Positions 45,680 through 54,402 of a stretch of DNA of 64,000 nt are shown here, one piece after another (positions within the stretch are counted from its first letter, which is position 1; every line of letters starts with the position of its first letter). Origin of the DNA: Eubacterium brachy ATCC 33089 (GTDB lineage Bacteria; Bacillota; Clostridia; Peptostreptococcales; Anaerovoracaceae); the NCBI GenBank assembly GCA_000488855.1, contig KI535286.1, positions 146,394-210,393 of the forward strand, written 5' to 3'. Below the pieces are notes generated by a model. It worked only from the letters and a program-made list of their open reading frames with translations, had not been told where the DNA came from and did not search any database. Position numbers and translations under genes: made by a program.

Positions 45680-45707
45680 AAGACTTTGTAAATCTATGCA
45701 AAGTCTT
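45680..45707 (+). other. Hairpin between tetR and ABC genes, operon 2
   Basis: AAGACTTTG and CAAAGTCTT form a perfect 9-bp stem around a 10-base loop with little T-run after it. Its place mirrors the hairpin at 38113-38144 in operon 1, which suggests a conserved separation of regulator and transporter expression. Confidence 0.5.
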
Positions 45708-45723
45708 ACTTTAAAAACAAATA

Positions 45724-45743
45724 ATGAATTTTAATTTATTATT
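45724..45743 (+). promoter_or_regulatory. Second operator of TetR 2
   Basis: The motif at 45008-45027 is repeated here with two changed bases. With its flanks it forms a 24-base imperfect palindrome (AATAAT and ATTATT outer arms, 10 of 12 pairs, about 45720-45743). It lies just before the ribosome site of the first ABC gene. Confidence 0.65.
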
Positions 45744-45761
45744 GAAGGGAGGAATTTGGTA

Positions 45762-47549
45762 ATGACGGAAAAGGAATTACAAAAAAATGTGGTCGGCGGA
45801 AATATTTTATCAAATATACTGATTACATTGAAAATAGTACTTGATTTAATACCACAATTGCTGCTCGTCTACCTAATAAGTTCATTGATTGAACAAAATA
45901 TCGCAGTAGAAAAAGTCAAGTATATTTTTCTTGCAATGCTCATTTCATTTATTCTAAAAGGAGTATGTTGCTATTTATCTACAAAGATTGCCCACGAAAG
46001 AGCTTATGAAAAATTGACAAATCTTAGACTGGATATAATAACACATCTAAAAAAATTAAGTTTAGGTTTTTTAAAAGAACATAATACAGGTGAGCTAACC
46101 AATATAATCCAACACGATGTGGAGCAAGTGGAAGTATATCTTGCTCACGGTTTGCCTGAAATAATGGCAGTTACACTTTTCCCTATTATTATTTTTATTG
46201 CGATGATTTTTGTAGATGTACGCCTTGCACTTGGAATGATAGCAGGCATTCCGCTGATGTATTTGGTAAAGGTTCTTTCACAGAAAGCCATGAATAAAAA
46301 TTTCGCTATCTACTTCAACCATGAAAGCAAGATGAGAGAAGAACTTATGGAATATGTAAAAAATATTTCTGTGATCAAGGCTTTTGCAAAAGAAGAGGGA
46401 ATTAGTGAAAGAACATTAAAGACGGCAAGAGAATACATTTATTGGGTGAAAAAGAGTATGACAGCCATTACGATTCCAATGGGACTCATTGATATATTCA
46501 TGGAAATTGGAGTTGTTATTGTTATGATTCTGGGAAGCATATTTTTGCATTACGGAAGTATTACAGCACCGCAATTCATTCTTGCTATCATTCTGTCCTA
46601 TGCATTTACTGCATCCATAAGTAAGACTGCTACTTTACAACATTTTTCTATTGTGTTTAAGGAAGCCCTGAAAGAAATAGGGAAAGTTTTAACTGTTCCG
46701 ATTCCAAAGAACAAGACAGAACAAGGTTTAGAATTTGGAGATATAGAATTTAAAAATGTGAATTTCGCGTATGCAGAAGATAGCTTTGAGCTTAAAAATA
46801 TCAATTTGACTTTTAAGAAAAATAGCCTGAATGCCTTTGTAGGGCCTAGTGGTTGTGGCAAGACTACCGTATCCAATATGCTAATGGGATTTTGGGATAC
46901 AGATAGCGGACAAATAAAGATAAATGGAAAGGATATAAAGAATTACAGTCAGGAAAATATTTCAGAGCTTATCGGTAGCGTTCAGCAGGAAGTTGTTCTT
47001 TTTGATTTGAGTATTGCCGAAAACATAGCTATCGGTAAAGAGGGAGCAACAAAAGAGGAAATTATAGAAGCTGCGAAAAAAGCAAGATGTGATGATTTTA
47101 TTTCTGCTCTATCAAATGGATATGACACGATAGTTGGAGAGATGGGGGTTAAGTTGTCCGGTGGAGAAAAGCAAAGAATTTCTATTGCGAGAATGATGCT
47201 GAAAAACGCTCCAATTTTGATTCTTGATGAAGCAATGGCAGCTGTTGATAGCGAAAATGAAAGATTGATTGGCGAGGCAATCGATGATTTAAGCAAGGAC
47301 AAAACAGTTATTACAATCGCTCATCGCCTAAATACAATCAGACATTCGGATCAAATTATTGTTATGGACAAGGGAGAGGTTCTTGATACAGGAACGCATG
47401 ATGAACTTATGAGCAAATGTGATTTCTATCGTGAGATGGTGGAAGCACAGAACAAGATAGACAGATGGAACTTGAAAGATGAAAGTCTTCCACGAGGAAA
47501 AAGCGAGGCGGATTTCCAGTGTATGGAGGTGGTAACAGAAAATGTTTAG
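45762..47549 (+). CDS. ABC exporter-fold half-transporter, operon 2 subunit A
   Basis: The 595-residue protein has a six-helix membrane domain and an ATPase domain with GPSGCGKT, LSGGEKQR, LILDEAMAAVD and the His of IAHRLN. ATG 45762 is preferred to TTG 45756 because AGGGAGG is nine bases before it. It overlaps the next gene by eight bases. Paired with the next gene and the ECF set, it mirrors operon 1 and probably belongs to an uptake system for a metal complex or similar compound. Confidence 0.9.
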   Translation: MTEKELQKNVVGGNILSNILITLKIVLDLIPQLLLVYLISSLIEQNIAVEKVKYIFLAMLISFILKGVCCYLSTKIAHERAYEKLTNLRLDIITHLKKLSLGFLKEHNTGELTNIIQHDVEQVEVYLAHGLPEIMAVTLFPIIIFIAMIFVDVRLALGMIAGIPLMYLVKVLSQKAMNKNFAIYFNHESKMREELMEYVKNISVIKAFAKEEGISERTLKTAREYIYWVKKSMTAITIPMGLIDIFMEIGVVIVMILGSIFLHYGSITAPQFILAIILSYAFTASISKTATLQHFSIVFKEALKEIGKVLTVPIPKNKTEQGLEFGDIEFKNVNFAYAEDSFELKNINLTFKKNSLNAFVGPSGCGKTTVSNMLMGFWDTDSGQIKINGKDIKNYSQENISELIGSVQQEVVLFDLSIAENIAIGKEGATKEEIIEAAKKARCDDFISALSNGYDTIVGEMGVKLSGGEKQRISIARMMLKNAPILILDEAMAAVDSENERLIGEAIDDLSKDKTVITIAHRLNTIRHSDQIIVMDKGEVLDTGTHDELMSKCDFYREMVEAQNKIDRWNLKDESLPRGKSEADFQCMEVVTENV

Positions 47550-49257
47550 AGAAATGTTGAAACTGCTCACAAGAACTGGCAAGCGAGATTTGCTTATGTC
47601 AAGTATATTCTTTGCTCTTTACGGATTAAGCTCCATAGCTATGATTGTTACAGTCTTTTTTATCTTGTTTCGAATATTTGATGGAACGAGTTTAGAGGAA
47701 TTATACCAATATTTTATTACTATTGCACTTTTAGTTGTATTCAAAGGTATTTGCAATATGGTAGCAGACATGAAAAAACATAGTGCAGGATTTGATATCG
47801 TTCAACAGATTAGAGAGCGAATGATCGTCAAGCTTAAAAAATTCAGCTTGGGATTTTATACCAACGAAAGACTGGGAGAAATAAATACAATACTTCACAA
47901 GGATGTTGATAATATGTCCCTTGTTGTGGGACATATGTGGTCAAGAATGTTCGGTGATTTTTTAATAGCGGCAGTAGTATTGATTGGTCTTGCAAGTATT
48001 GATATAAAGCTGACACTGATAATGGCGGTATCCGTTCCAGTTGCTCTTGCGTTTTTAATTATGACAATTAAAAAGTCAGAGAAGATTGAAAACAAGAATA
48101 ACTCCGCTCTTTTAGATATGGTGAGCTTATTTGTTGAATATGTTAGAGGAATACCGGTATTAAAGAGTTTTTCTAATAATAAAAGTTTAGATAGTGAACT
48201 GACAGCAAGAATAAAGAAATTTGGAGAGACAAGCCAAGAGGCTTCGAGATTTAAGGCAAAGCAATTATCTGTATTCGGCTTTATACTTGATATGGGATAT
48301 TTACTGCTTCTTATATTTGGTGTGGTGTTTGTGATAAATGGACATCTGAAAGCATTTAATTTTATCATATTTGCTGTCATCTCAAAGGAATTTTATAAAC
48401 CGTTTGCATCTATGGAACAACATTATATGTATTATGTTTCCGCAGTAGATAGTTATCAGCGATTAGGAAGAATTTTATATGCAGATATTATACCGGACAA
48501 AGTAGATGGAATTGTTCCGGAAAACAATGATATAGCCTTTAAAAATATTGATTTTTCCTATGAACAAGATGAGTTTAAAATGGAAAATTTAAGTTTCGAG
48601 ATTGAAGAAAAGACCATGACAGCACTGGTAGGAGAGTCCGGAAGCGGAAAAACAACTATAACAAACTTGCTGTTAAGATTTTACGATGTACAGAAAGGTA
48701 AAATTTCGCTTGGAGGAATTGACATAAGAGATATTCCTTATGATGAACTCTTGGACCGTATCAGCATTGTCATGCAAAATGTGGAGCTTTTCGATAACAC
48801 TATTGAGGAAAATATCCGAGTGGGGAAAAAAGGAGCAACAAAAGAAGAGATTGTTGAAGCAGCAAAAAAGGCAAGGATTCATAAGTTTATTATGAGTTTG
48901 CCAAAAGGATATGAAACGGATATTGGAGAGAATGGAGGAATATTATCAGGTGGACAAAGACAAAGACTTTCCATCGCAAGAGCTTTTCTAAAAGATGCAC
49001 CAATTTTAATTCTTGATGAAATGACAAGCAATGTTGATCCTGTCAATGAATCTTTAATACAGGATGCAATTACAGAACTTGCAAAGAATAGAACTGTACT
49101 TGTAATAGCTCATCATCTAAAAACAATTAGGAGAGCCGATCAGATTCTGGTATTTCAGAAAGGAAATCTACTTGAAAAAGGAAAGCATGAAGAACTTCTT
49201 GAAAGAGAGGGATTCTATGCAAAATTATGGAAAGCTCAGCACGAGGTATGGCCATGA
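47542..49257 (+). CDS. ABC exporter-fold half-transporter, operon 2 subunit B
   Basis: The 571-residue partner has GESGSGKT, LSGGQRQR, LILDEMTSNVD and the His of IAHHLK. All catalytic residues are present, so both sites of the heterodimer should be active. GGAGG lies before the ATG inside the previous gene. The double EcfA gene starts inside its stop codon (ATGA). Confidence 0.9.
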   Translation: MFREMLKLLTRTGKRDLLMSSIFFALYGLSSIAMIVTVFFILFRIFDGTSLEELYQYFITIALLVVFKGICNMVADMKKHSAGFDIVQQIRERMIVKLKKFSLGFYTNERLGEINTILHKDVDNMSLVVGHMWSRMFGDFLIAAVVLIGLASIDIKLTLIMAVSVPVALAFLIMTIKKSEKIENKNNSALLDMVSLFVEYVRGIPVLKSFSNNKSLDSELTARIKKFGETSQEASRFKAKQLSVFGFILDMGYLLLLIFGVVFVINGHLKAFNFIIFAVISKEFYKPFASMEQHYMYYVSAVDSYQRLGRILYADIIPDKVDGIVPENNDIAFKNIDFSYEQDEFKMENLSFEIEEKTMTALVGESGSGKTTITNLLLRFYDVQKGKISLGGIDIRDIPYDELLDRISIVMQNVELFDNTIEENIRVGKKGATKEEIVEAAKKARIHKFIMSLPKGYETDIGENGGILSGGQRQRLSIARAFLKDAPILILDEMTSNVDPVNESLIQDAITELAKNRTVLVIAHHLKTIRRADQILVFQKGNLLEKGKHEELLEREGFYAKLWKAQHEVWP

Positions 49258-50777
49258 TAATGCTTGAGAATGTCTCCTACTGGTGGGAAGATGGAGAAAT
49301 AGCACTTAATAATATAAATCTTGAAGTCAAAGAAGGTCAGTTTGTTTTAATTTCAGGTAGAAGTGGCAGCGGGAAAAGCACACTTGGAAGCACTATTAAC
49401 GGTCTTATTCCACATTATTACAATGGGAAAATACGAGGTAAAGTCTATGTTGATGGAAAAGATATGAGTAAAATTCCGTTACATGAGATTGGACATCTTG
49501 TAGGAACGGTATTTCAAGATCCGAGAAGCCAATTTTTTACCACTACTACAGATGAAGAAATTGCATTTGGACTCCAAACAATTTGCAAAACAAAGGAAGA
49601 AATAATAAAGAGAGTTGAGAAAGTATATAAGGATCTTGGCATTGAAGAACTGAAAGAAAAATCAGTTTTTGAATTATCAAGCGGGCAGAAACAAAAAATA
49701 GCTATTGCAAGTATCTATGCGATGAAACCAAAGGTATTGATATTGGATGAACCTTCTGCCAATTTAGATATGAAAGCTACTTTTGACTTATATAGAGTCT
49801 TGAAAAAATTAAAGGAAACAGGAACGACGGTTATTTTGATAGAACATCGTCTGTATTACGCAAAACCACTTTTTGATAGGTTTATCTTGATAAAAGATGG
49901 AAAAATACAAAGGGATATAAGCAGAGAAGAGACTTTAACATTGCCGGAGGAATATTGGGATGAAAATGGTCTGCGACTTCTTGAGTTAAACAAGTGCAAA
50001 ATATGTCAAGGCAGTGAAGTCCAAAAAGATAACGGAATAGTTCTAAAAGGAGAGAGGTTAAGCTTTTATTATCGAAAACACTCAAGGCATAAGCAAAAGG
50101 AATATATTTTGAAAGACCTTGATTTTAAGCTACATGCAGGTTCATCAGTTGGAATGATAGGATTGAATGGCACAGGAAAAACCACTTTTGCAAGAATCAT
50201 ATCAGGAATAGAAAAAGTGAAAGAAGGAAAGCTTTTAGATGGAAAAGATGAATTTTTAAGGAATAAGGAGCTAATGGAAGCGTCATATTTTGTATTTCAA
50301 GACTCAGACTACCAGTTGTTTTCAGAAAGCGTACTTGACGAAATGTTACTTGGTTTACCTAAGTGTGAAAAAGAAGAAAGTAAAGATAAAGCAATTTCTA
50401 TATTAAAGGATTTAGAACTTGAAAAATATATCAAAAAACACCCCTTTGCCCTGTCAAGGGGTGAAAAGCAAAGGCTTACTATCGCCTGTGGCATGATGAA
50501 AAATGCTAAAATATTTTTATATGATGAACCGACATCTGGTTGTGATAGAAAGTCCATGATGGCGGTTTCAACCTTAATAAAAAGGCAAATGAATAGGGGA
50601 ATAACATCTTTAATCATCAGTCATGATTTTGAATTTCTGACAAATACGGTTAGCTCTGTGTGGGTTATGGAAGATGCAAACATTAAAGAAAGCATAGAAA
50701 TGACAGAAGAAAATAAATTTTTTATTTTAGAAAAAATGATGGGAGGGGTTGATTTTGAACAGTGCAAGAACAATTGA
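49254..50777 (+). CDS. ECF double ATPase, operon 2
   Basis: The 507-residue protein has two ABC domains: GRSGSGKS, LSSGQKQK and LDEPSANLD in the first; GLNGTGKT, LSRGEKQR and YDEPTSGCD in the second. The signatures LSSGQ and LSRGE differ from the standard LSGGQ. A CKICQG stretch in the linker adds two cysteines not seen in operon 1. ATG 49254 overlaps the previous stop and has GAGG before it; ATG 49227 is an earlier in-frame codon inside the ABC gene. Confidence 0.92.
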   Translation: MIMLENVSYWWEDGEIALNNINLEVKEGQFVLISGRSGSGKSTLGSTINGLIPHYYNGKIRGKVYVDGKDMSKIPLHEIGHLVGTVFQDPRSQFFTTTTDEEIAFGLQTICKTKEEIIKRVEKVYKDLGIEELKEKSVFELSSGQKQKIAIASIYAMKPKVLILDEPSANLDMKATFDLYRVLKKLKETGTTVILIEHRLYYAKPLFDRFILIKDGKIQRDISREETLTLPEEYWDENGLRLLELNKCKICQGSEVQKDNGIVLKGERLSFYYRKHSRHKQKEYILKDLDFKLHAGSSVGMIGLNGTGKTTFARIISGIEKVKEGKLLDGKDEFLRNKELMEASYFVFQDSDYQLFSESVLDEMLLGLPKCEKEESKDKAISILKDLELEKYIKKHPFALSRGEKQRLTIACGMMKNAKIFLYDEPTSGCDRKSMMAVSTLIKRQMNRGITSLIISHDFEFLTNTVSSVWVMEDANIKESIEMTEENKFFILEKMMGGVDFEQCKNN

Positions 50778-51459
50778 TCCGAGAATAAAACTTACACTTC
50801 TTCCCATTATCGGATTTGTGAGCTTTTTTATCAGTGATACGATACTGCTTTTTGTAATATTGTCGTTTTCATTCCTGCTATACATATATAGCAGAATTTA
50901 TAAAAAGGCATTCTATTTTCTTGCATTTTTTTCACTCCTTTTGGGTTTGGAATATGGAATGGTAAAAATAAGTGATTATGACCTTGTATTTGCACTTTAT
51001 ATGATGATATTTTTCTTGTCAAGAATGACTTTGATAGCTATGTTTGGAGCTTATATAACAAGGACAACAAAAATTAGTGAAATGATTGAGGCACTAAACC
51101 GAATGAAAGTTCCAAGAAGCATAAGTATACCATTTAGCGTTTTGTTAAGGTTTGCACCGACGATGGGATACGAACTGAAAGCATTGAGAGAAAATATGAG
51201 AATAAGAGGGGTGATAAAAAATAAATTTTTTGTTCTTCGGAATCCCATAAAGTATGCTGCCTATACGCTGGTTCCTCTTTTGATGAGAATGATCAAAGTT
51301 TCTGATGAACTTTCAGCTTCAGCACTGATAAGAGGGCTTGATAGTGGGGACAATAGAGTAACGATTGTTGAACTGAGATTCAAGGTGATGGACTTAATTG
51401 CAATGATAATCGGTATTTTTGCCGTTATAAGTGTTGTCGTAATACAAAGACAAATTTAG
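50755..51459 (+). CDS. ECF transmembrane T component, operon 2
   Basis: The membrane protein of about 234 residues belongs to the CbiQ/EcfT family, with the coupling motifs ENMRIRGV and SALIRGLDSG. Its start overlaps the end of the ATPase gene. Two in-frame TTG codons (50749 and 50755) follow GGGAGGGG; 50755 has the better spacing. In operon 1 the T gene precedes the A gene, whereas here it follows it. Confidence 0.9.
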   Translation: MNSARTIDPRIKLTLLPIIGFVSFFISDTILLFVILSFSFLLYIYSRIYKKAFYFLAFFSLLLGLEYGMVKISDYDLVFALYMMIFFLSRMTLIAMFGAYITRTTKISEMIEALNRMKVPRSISIPFSVLLRFAPTMGYELKALRENMRIRGVIKNKFFVLRNPIKYAAYTLVPLLMRMIKVSDELSASALIRGLDSGDNRVTIVELRFKVMDLIAMIIGIFAVISVVVIQRQI

Positions 51460-51470
51460 GGAGGTTATTT

Positions 51471-52055
51471 ATGAAAAACAAATTAAATGGTCGCGATTTT
51501 ATAACGATTGGTATTTTTAATGCAATAAGCATTGTCATTTATATGGCAGTGGCATTTGCATTAGCGACTACAGTAGTTGGAGGATTTATCGCTTCGGGAG
51601 TTGCGTTTATGGTGGCGGCAATAAGTTATTTATTGATGGGCGTAAAGATAAAGAAGAGAGGAGTATTTACCATATCAGGAACACTTTTAGGACTTATTGC
51701 CTTGTCCGGAGGACATATTCCTCATGCAATATTTGCGATTTTAGGAGGGATTATCTGCGATTTTATTGTTGGAAATTATGAAAATAAAGGAAGAATAATT
51801 GCAGGATATGGGATATTTGCTCTATCTGATTTTTTAGGAACGGTCGTGCCGATACTTTTGTTCGGAACAGCATCATTTGTGGAAAGAGCAACAAAGTGGA
51901 AAATGAGTGAAACGCAAATAAATGAAGCGTTGACTTATTTTAAAGTTTCGTGGGTAGTAGGCTTTGGAGTGATAACAGTTATTCTTGCTTGTATAGGGGG
52001 ATTAATTGCAACCAAAATACTTAAAAGGCACTTTGAGAAAGCAGGTATGATTTGA
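51471..52055 (+). CDS. ECF S component (MptD/Trep_Strep type), operon 2
   Basis: The 194-residue membrane protein has about six segments, a short basic N-terminus, SGGHIPH in the middle and a C-terminal HFEKAGMI, parallel to the S component of operon 1. It is the last gene of its operon, whereas in operon 1 the S gene comes first of the three. GGGAGG sets the start. Different S components imply related but distinct substrates. Confidence 0.88.
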   Translation: MKNKLNGRDFITIGIFNAISIVIYMAVAFALATTVVGGFIASGVAFMVAAISYLLMGVKIKKRGVFTISGTLLGLIALSGGHIPHAIFAILGGIICDFIVGNYENKGRIIAGYGIFALSDFLGTVVPILLFGTASFVERATKWKMSETQINEALTYFKVSWVVGFGVITVILACIGGLIATKILKRHFEKAGMI

Positions 52056-52082
52056 GATTGATATTAAATTGAATCATGATGG

Positions 52083-52135
52083 GTGAGTACGTAGTCAAGC
52101 AATGGAGGGATAAATAATGAGAACAAAAAATATAT
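52083..52135 (+). repeat. Diverged repeat A, copy 2
   Basis: It contains AGCAATGGAGGGATAAATAA and matches 36236-36290 at about three-quarters of positions. In both places it follows the last gene of a cargo operon, so it may be the start of the same lost element gene. Confidence 0.45.
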
Positions 52136-52273
52136 TATGCCACGCAAATTATTCCTAGTGATTGAAGATATAATGAGTATGGCATCTATCATATTGGAAT
52201 CAGGGACCTTTTGTTGAAGCACAGGTGTGATAATATTCAAATATTTACTGTCACAAATTGCGACCTCGAAAAC

Positions 52274-52314
52274 AAAACGATCGGATACTAAAAATCTGGT
52301 CGTTTTTTAGTATC
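52274..52314 (+). terminator. Terminator with two competing hairpins
   Basis: One stem pairs AAAACGATC with GGTCGTTTT and is followed by TT. The other pairs GATACTAAAAA (52284-52294) with TTTTTAGTATC (52304-52314). They share bases and cannot form together. The first looks like an intrinsic terminator for ECF operon 2. Confidence 0.6.
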
Positions 52315-52491
52315 TTGAATTGTCAAGTCAAATGCAACTCAGTAGAATGATAAATCTCATGTGGTGCTTCACGGTATAAATCCATGTTGATTTCAGCTCA
52401 CTACATTCTTGTATCTTCCCATATGTTCATAAACGATGAAGCAGAGTTTCAGTTTTATTTTTGTAGTATATTCTGAACTGTATACCGATTG

Positions 52492-54402
52492 TTAAGATAA
52501 AGTGGTTGCGCCTGTGTACAGTTGATGATACCTGCCCTGTTTCTGCAACAGTTCTTCGTGATTTCCGCGTTCGATGATTCTGCCACCTTCGATTACCATG
52601 ATGCAATCAGCACTCTTTATGGTAGAAAGCCTATGAGCTATGACAAAGGTTGTCCTGTTTTCCATGAGTTTGTCCATTCCCGATTGAACAAGTTTTTCGG
52701 TGTGGGTATCAATGCTGGAAGTCGCTTCATCTAAAATCAAAACGGCAGGATTTGCTACCGCCGCCCTGGCGATAGCCAGGAGCTGCTGTTGCCCCTGGGA
52801 CAGGTTGCCACCGTCTGATTCAATCACGGTGTTGTAGCCATCGGGAAGCATTTCGATAAAGCCGTGGGCGTTGGCGAGTTTTGCGGCTTCAACACACTCT
52901 TCGTCGGTGGCGCAAAGCCTGCCGTATCTGATGTTGTCCAGAATGCTGCCGGTGAACAGATGGGTGTCCTGCAAAACTATGGACAGGCTCTTTCTGAGGG
53001 ATGGCTTTTCAATATCCTTGATATTTATGCCATCGTATAAGATGCTGCCGTTTTGGATATCGTAAAATCGGTTTATCAAATTGGTAATGGTGGTTTTACC
53101 GGCACCGGTGCTACCTACCAGAGCTATTTTCTGCCCTGTGTGGGCGAAGATATTTATGCCATGTAAAACTGTAACATCTTGGACATACCCAAAGCTCACA
53201 TCTTCAAAAAGTATGTCTCCACGTACCTCTGTGAATGTAATGTTCCCATTTTCAACATTTTTCCACGCCAACACAACTCCCTTCTGAGGAGACTTTTCTA
53301 TATTTTCGTGAACTTCCACGAAATTTCCATCGGCGTCTTTTTTTACTTTTGTCAAAACGATGTGCCCGCTGTTTTTCTCCGGATGCTCACCTAACAGTGC
53401 GTAAATTCGCTTAACGCCGGCAGATGCCATGATCACGCTGTTAAGCTGTTGACCGATCTGTGAAAAAGGCTGATTGAAACTCCTGTTTAAAGTCATAAAA
53501 GATACCAGGGTACCAACTGTCAGGGATAAATATCCGTTCAAAGAAAGAATTCCCCCGACTATAGCGCATAATACGTAGCTTATATTTCCGATTTGCATGA
53601 TTATAGGCATCAATATATTCCCGTAAGTATTGGCTTTTTCCGTGCTTTCTCTCAGAGATTCGTTTAATTTTTTAAACCCGTCTATGGATTGATTTTCATG
53701 AGAAAACACCTTTATCACCTTCTGCCCGTTGGTCATTTCCTCAATGTATGAATTCATTTCTCCGATGTTTTCCTGCCTGCGAATGAAGTATTTGCTGCTC
53801 AGCTTGGCTGTTTTTTTAGTGACAAAGAGCATAATTACAACCATTATAGTGGATAAAACGGTTAGCGGCACGTTTAACATTGCCATAGCTCCGAAAGTGG
53901 TGATTACAGAAAACAGACTGCTCAGGAGTTGTGGAAAGCCATGTGTGAGAAATTCTCGCAACGTATCCGTATCGTTTGAGTATACCGACATGACATTTCC
54001 GGTCCCATTCCTGTCAAAGAAGCTGATGGGCAGAGATTCCATGTGCTTGAAAAGTTTGTGACGTACGCGTCTAATAGTTCCCTGACTCACGTAAACCATC
54101 ATCACATTGTATCCATAGGAGCATAAGGCTCCCGCAAGATATATCAGCGTAATTTTAAACAGAGCCATGGCAAGAGGACCGAAGTCGGGATCAGCAACTT
54201 TAGTCATGGGAACGATATAGTCGTCAACGAGATTTTTCATGAACAGAGTTCCTTTTATTGTCGCAAGAGCAGAAACGACAATCGCGACGATTACTATGAA
54301 TATCCTGAGAGGATATTCTTTCAAAACGAAAGAGATGAAATCCAAAGTAGGATTCTTGGCATTGGGATTTAATCTGTGAATTTTTTTGTTTCTTTTAGCC
54401 AT
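52492..54402 (-). CDS. Heterodimeric ABC multidrug exporter, canonical half
   Basis: The 636-residue half-transporter has a membrane domain, Walker A GSTGAGKT, signature LSQGQQQL, Walker B LILDEATSSID with catalytic Glu, and His in IAHRLS. An extra 40-residue segment (about 345-390) lies before the ATPase domain. Its start overlaps the end of the partner gene by eight bases. With a MarR gene first in the operon, the pair resembles BmrCD/LmrCD-type drug exporters. Confidence 0.92.
   Translation of the reverse strand: MAKRNKKIHRLNPNAKNPTLDFISFVLKEYPLRIFIVIVAIVVSALATIKGTLFMKNLVDDYIVPMTKVADPDFGPLAMALFKITLIYLAGALCSYGYNVMMVYVSQGTIRRVRHKLFKHMESLPISFFDRNGTGNVMSVYSNDTDTLREFLTHGFPQLLSSLFSVITTFGAMAMLNVPLTVLSTIMVVIMLFVTKKTAKLSSKYFIRRQENIGEMNSYIEEMTNGQKVIKVFSHENQSIDGFKKLNESLRESTEKANTYGNILMPIIMQIGNISYVLCAIVGGILSLNGYLSLTVGTLVSFMTLNRSFNQPFSQIGQQLNSVIMASAGVKRIYALLGEHPEKNSGHIVLTKVKKDADGNFVEVHENIEKSPQKGVVLAWKNVENGNITFTEVRGDILFEDVSFGYVQDVTVLHGINIFAHTGQKIALVGSTGAGKTTITNLINRFYDIQNGSILYDGINIKDIEKPSLRKSLSIVLQDTHLFTGSILDNIRYGRLCATDEECVEAAKLANAHGFIEMLPDGYNTVIESDGGNLSQGQQQLLAIARAAVANPAVLILDEATSSIDTHTEKLVQSGMDKLMENRTTFVIAHRLSTIKSADCIMVIEGGRIIERGNHEELLQKQGRYHQLYTGATTLS

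Larger units (their letters stand above)
52056..52491. other. Gene-free right edge of the accessory island
   Basis: About 435 bases without a real gene. It holds repeat copy 2 (52083-52135), a short frame of 13 codons at 52119, and the hairpins at 52274-52314. Base composition rises after about 52.45 kb, so the island probably ends here. I could not identify a direct repeat with the left edge. Confidence 0.5.
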
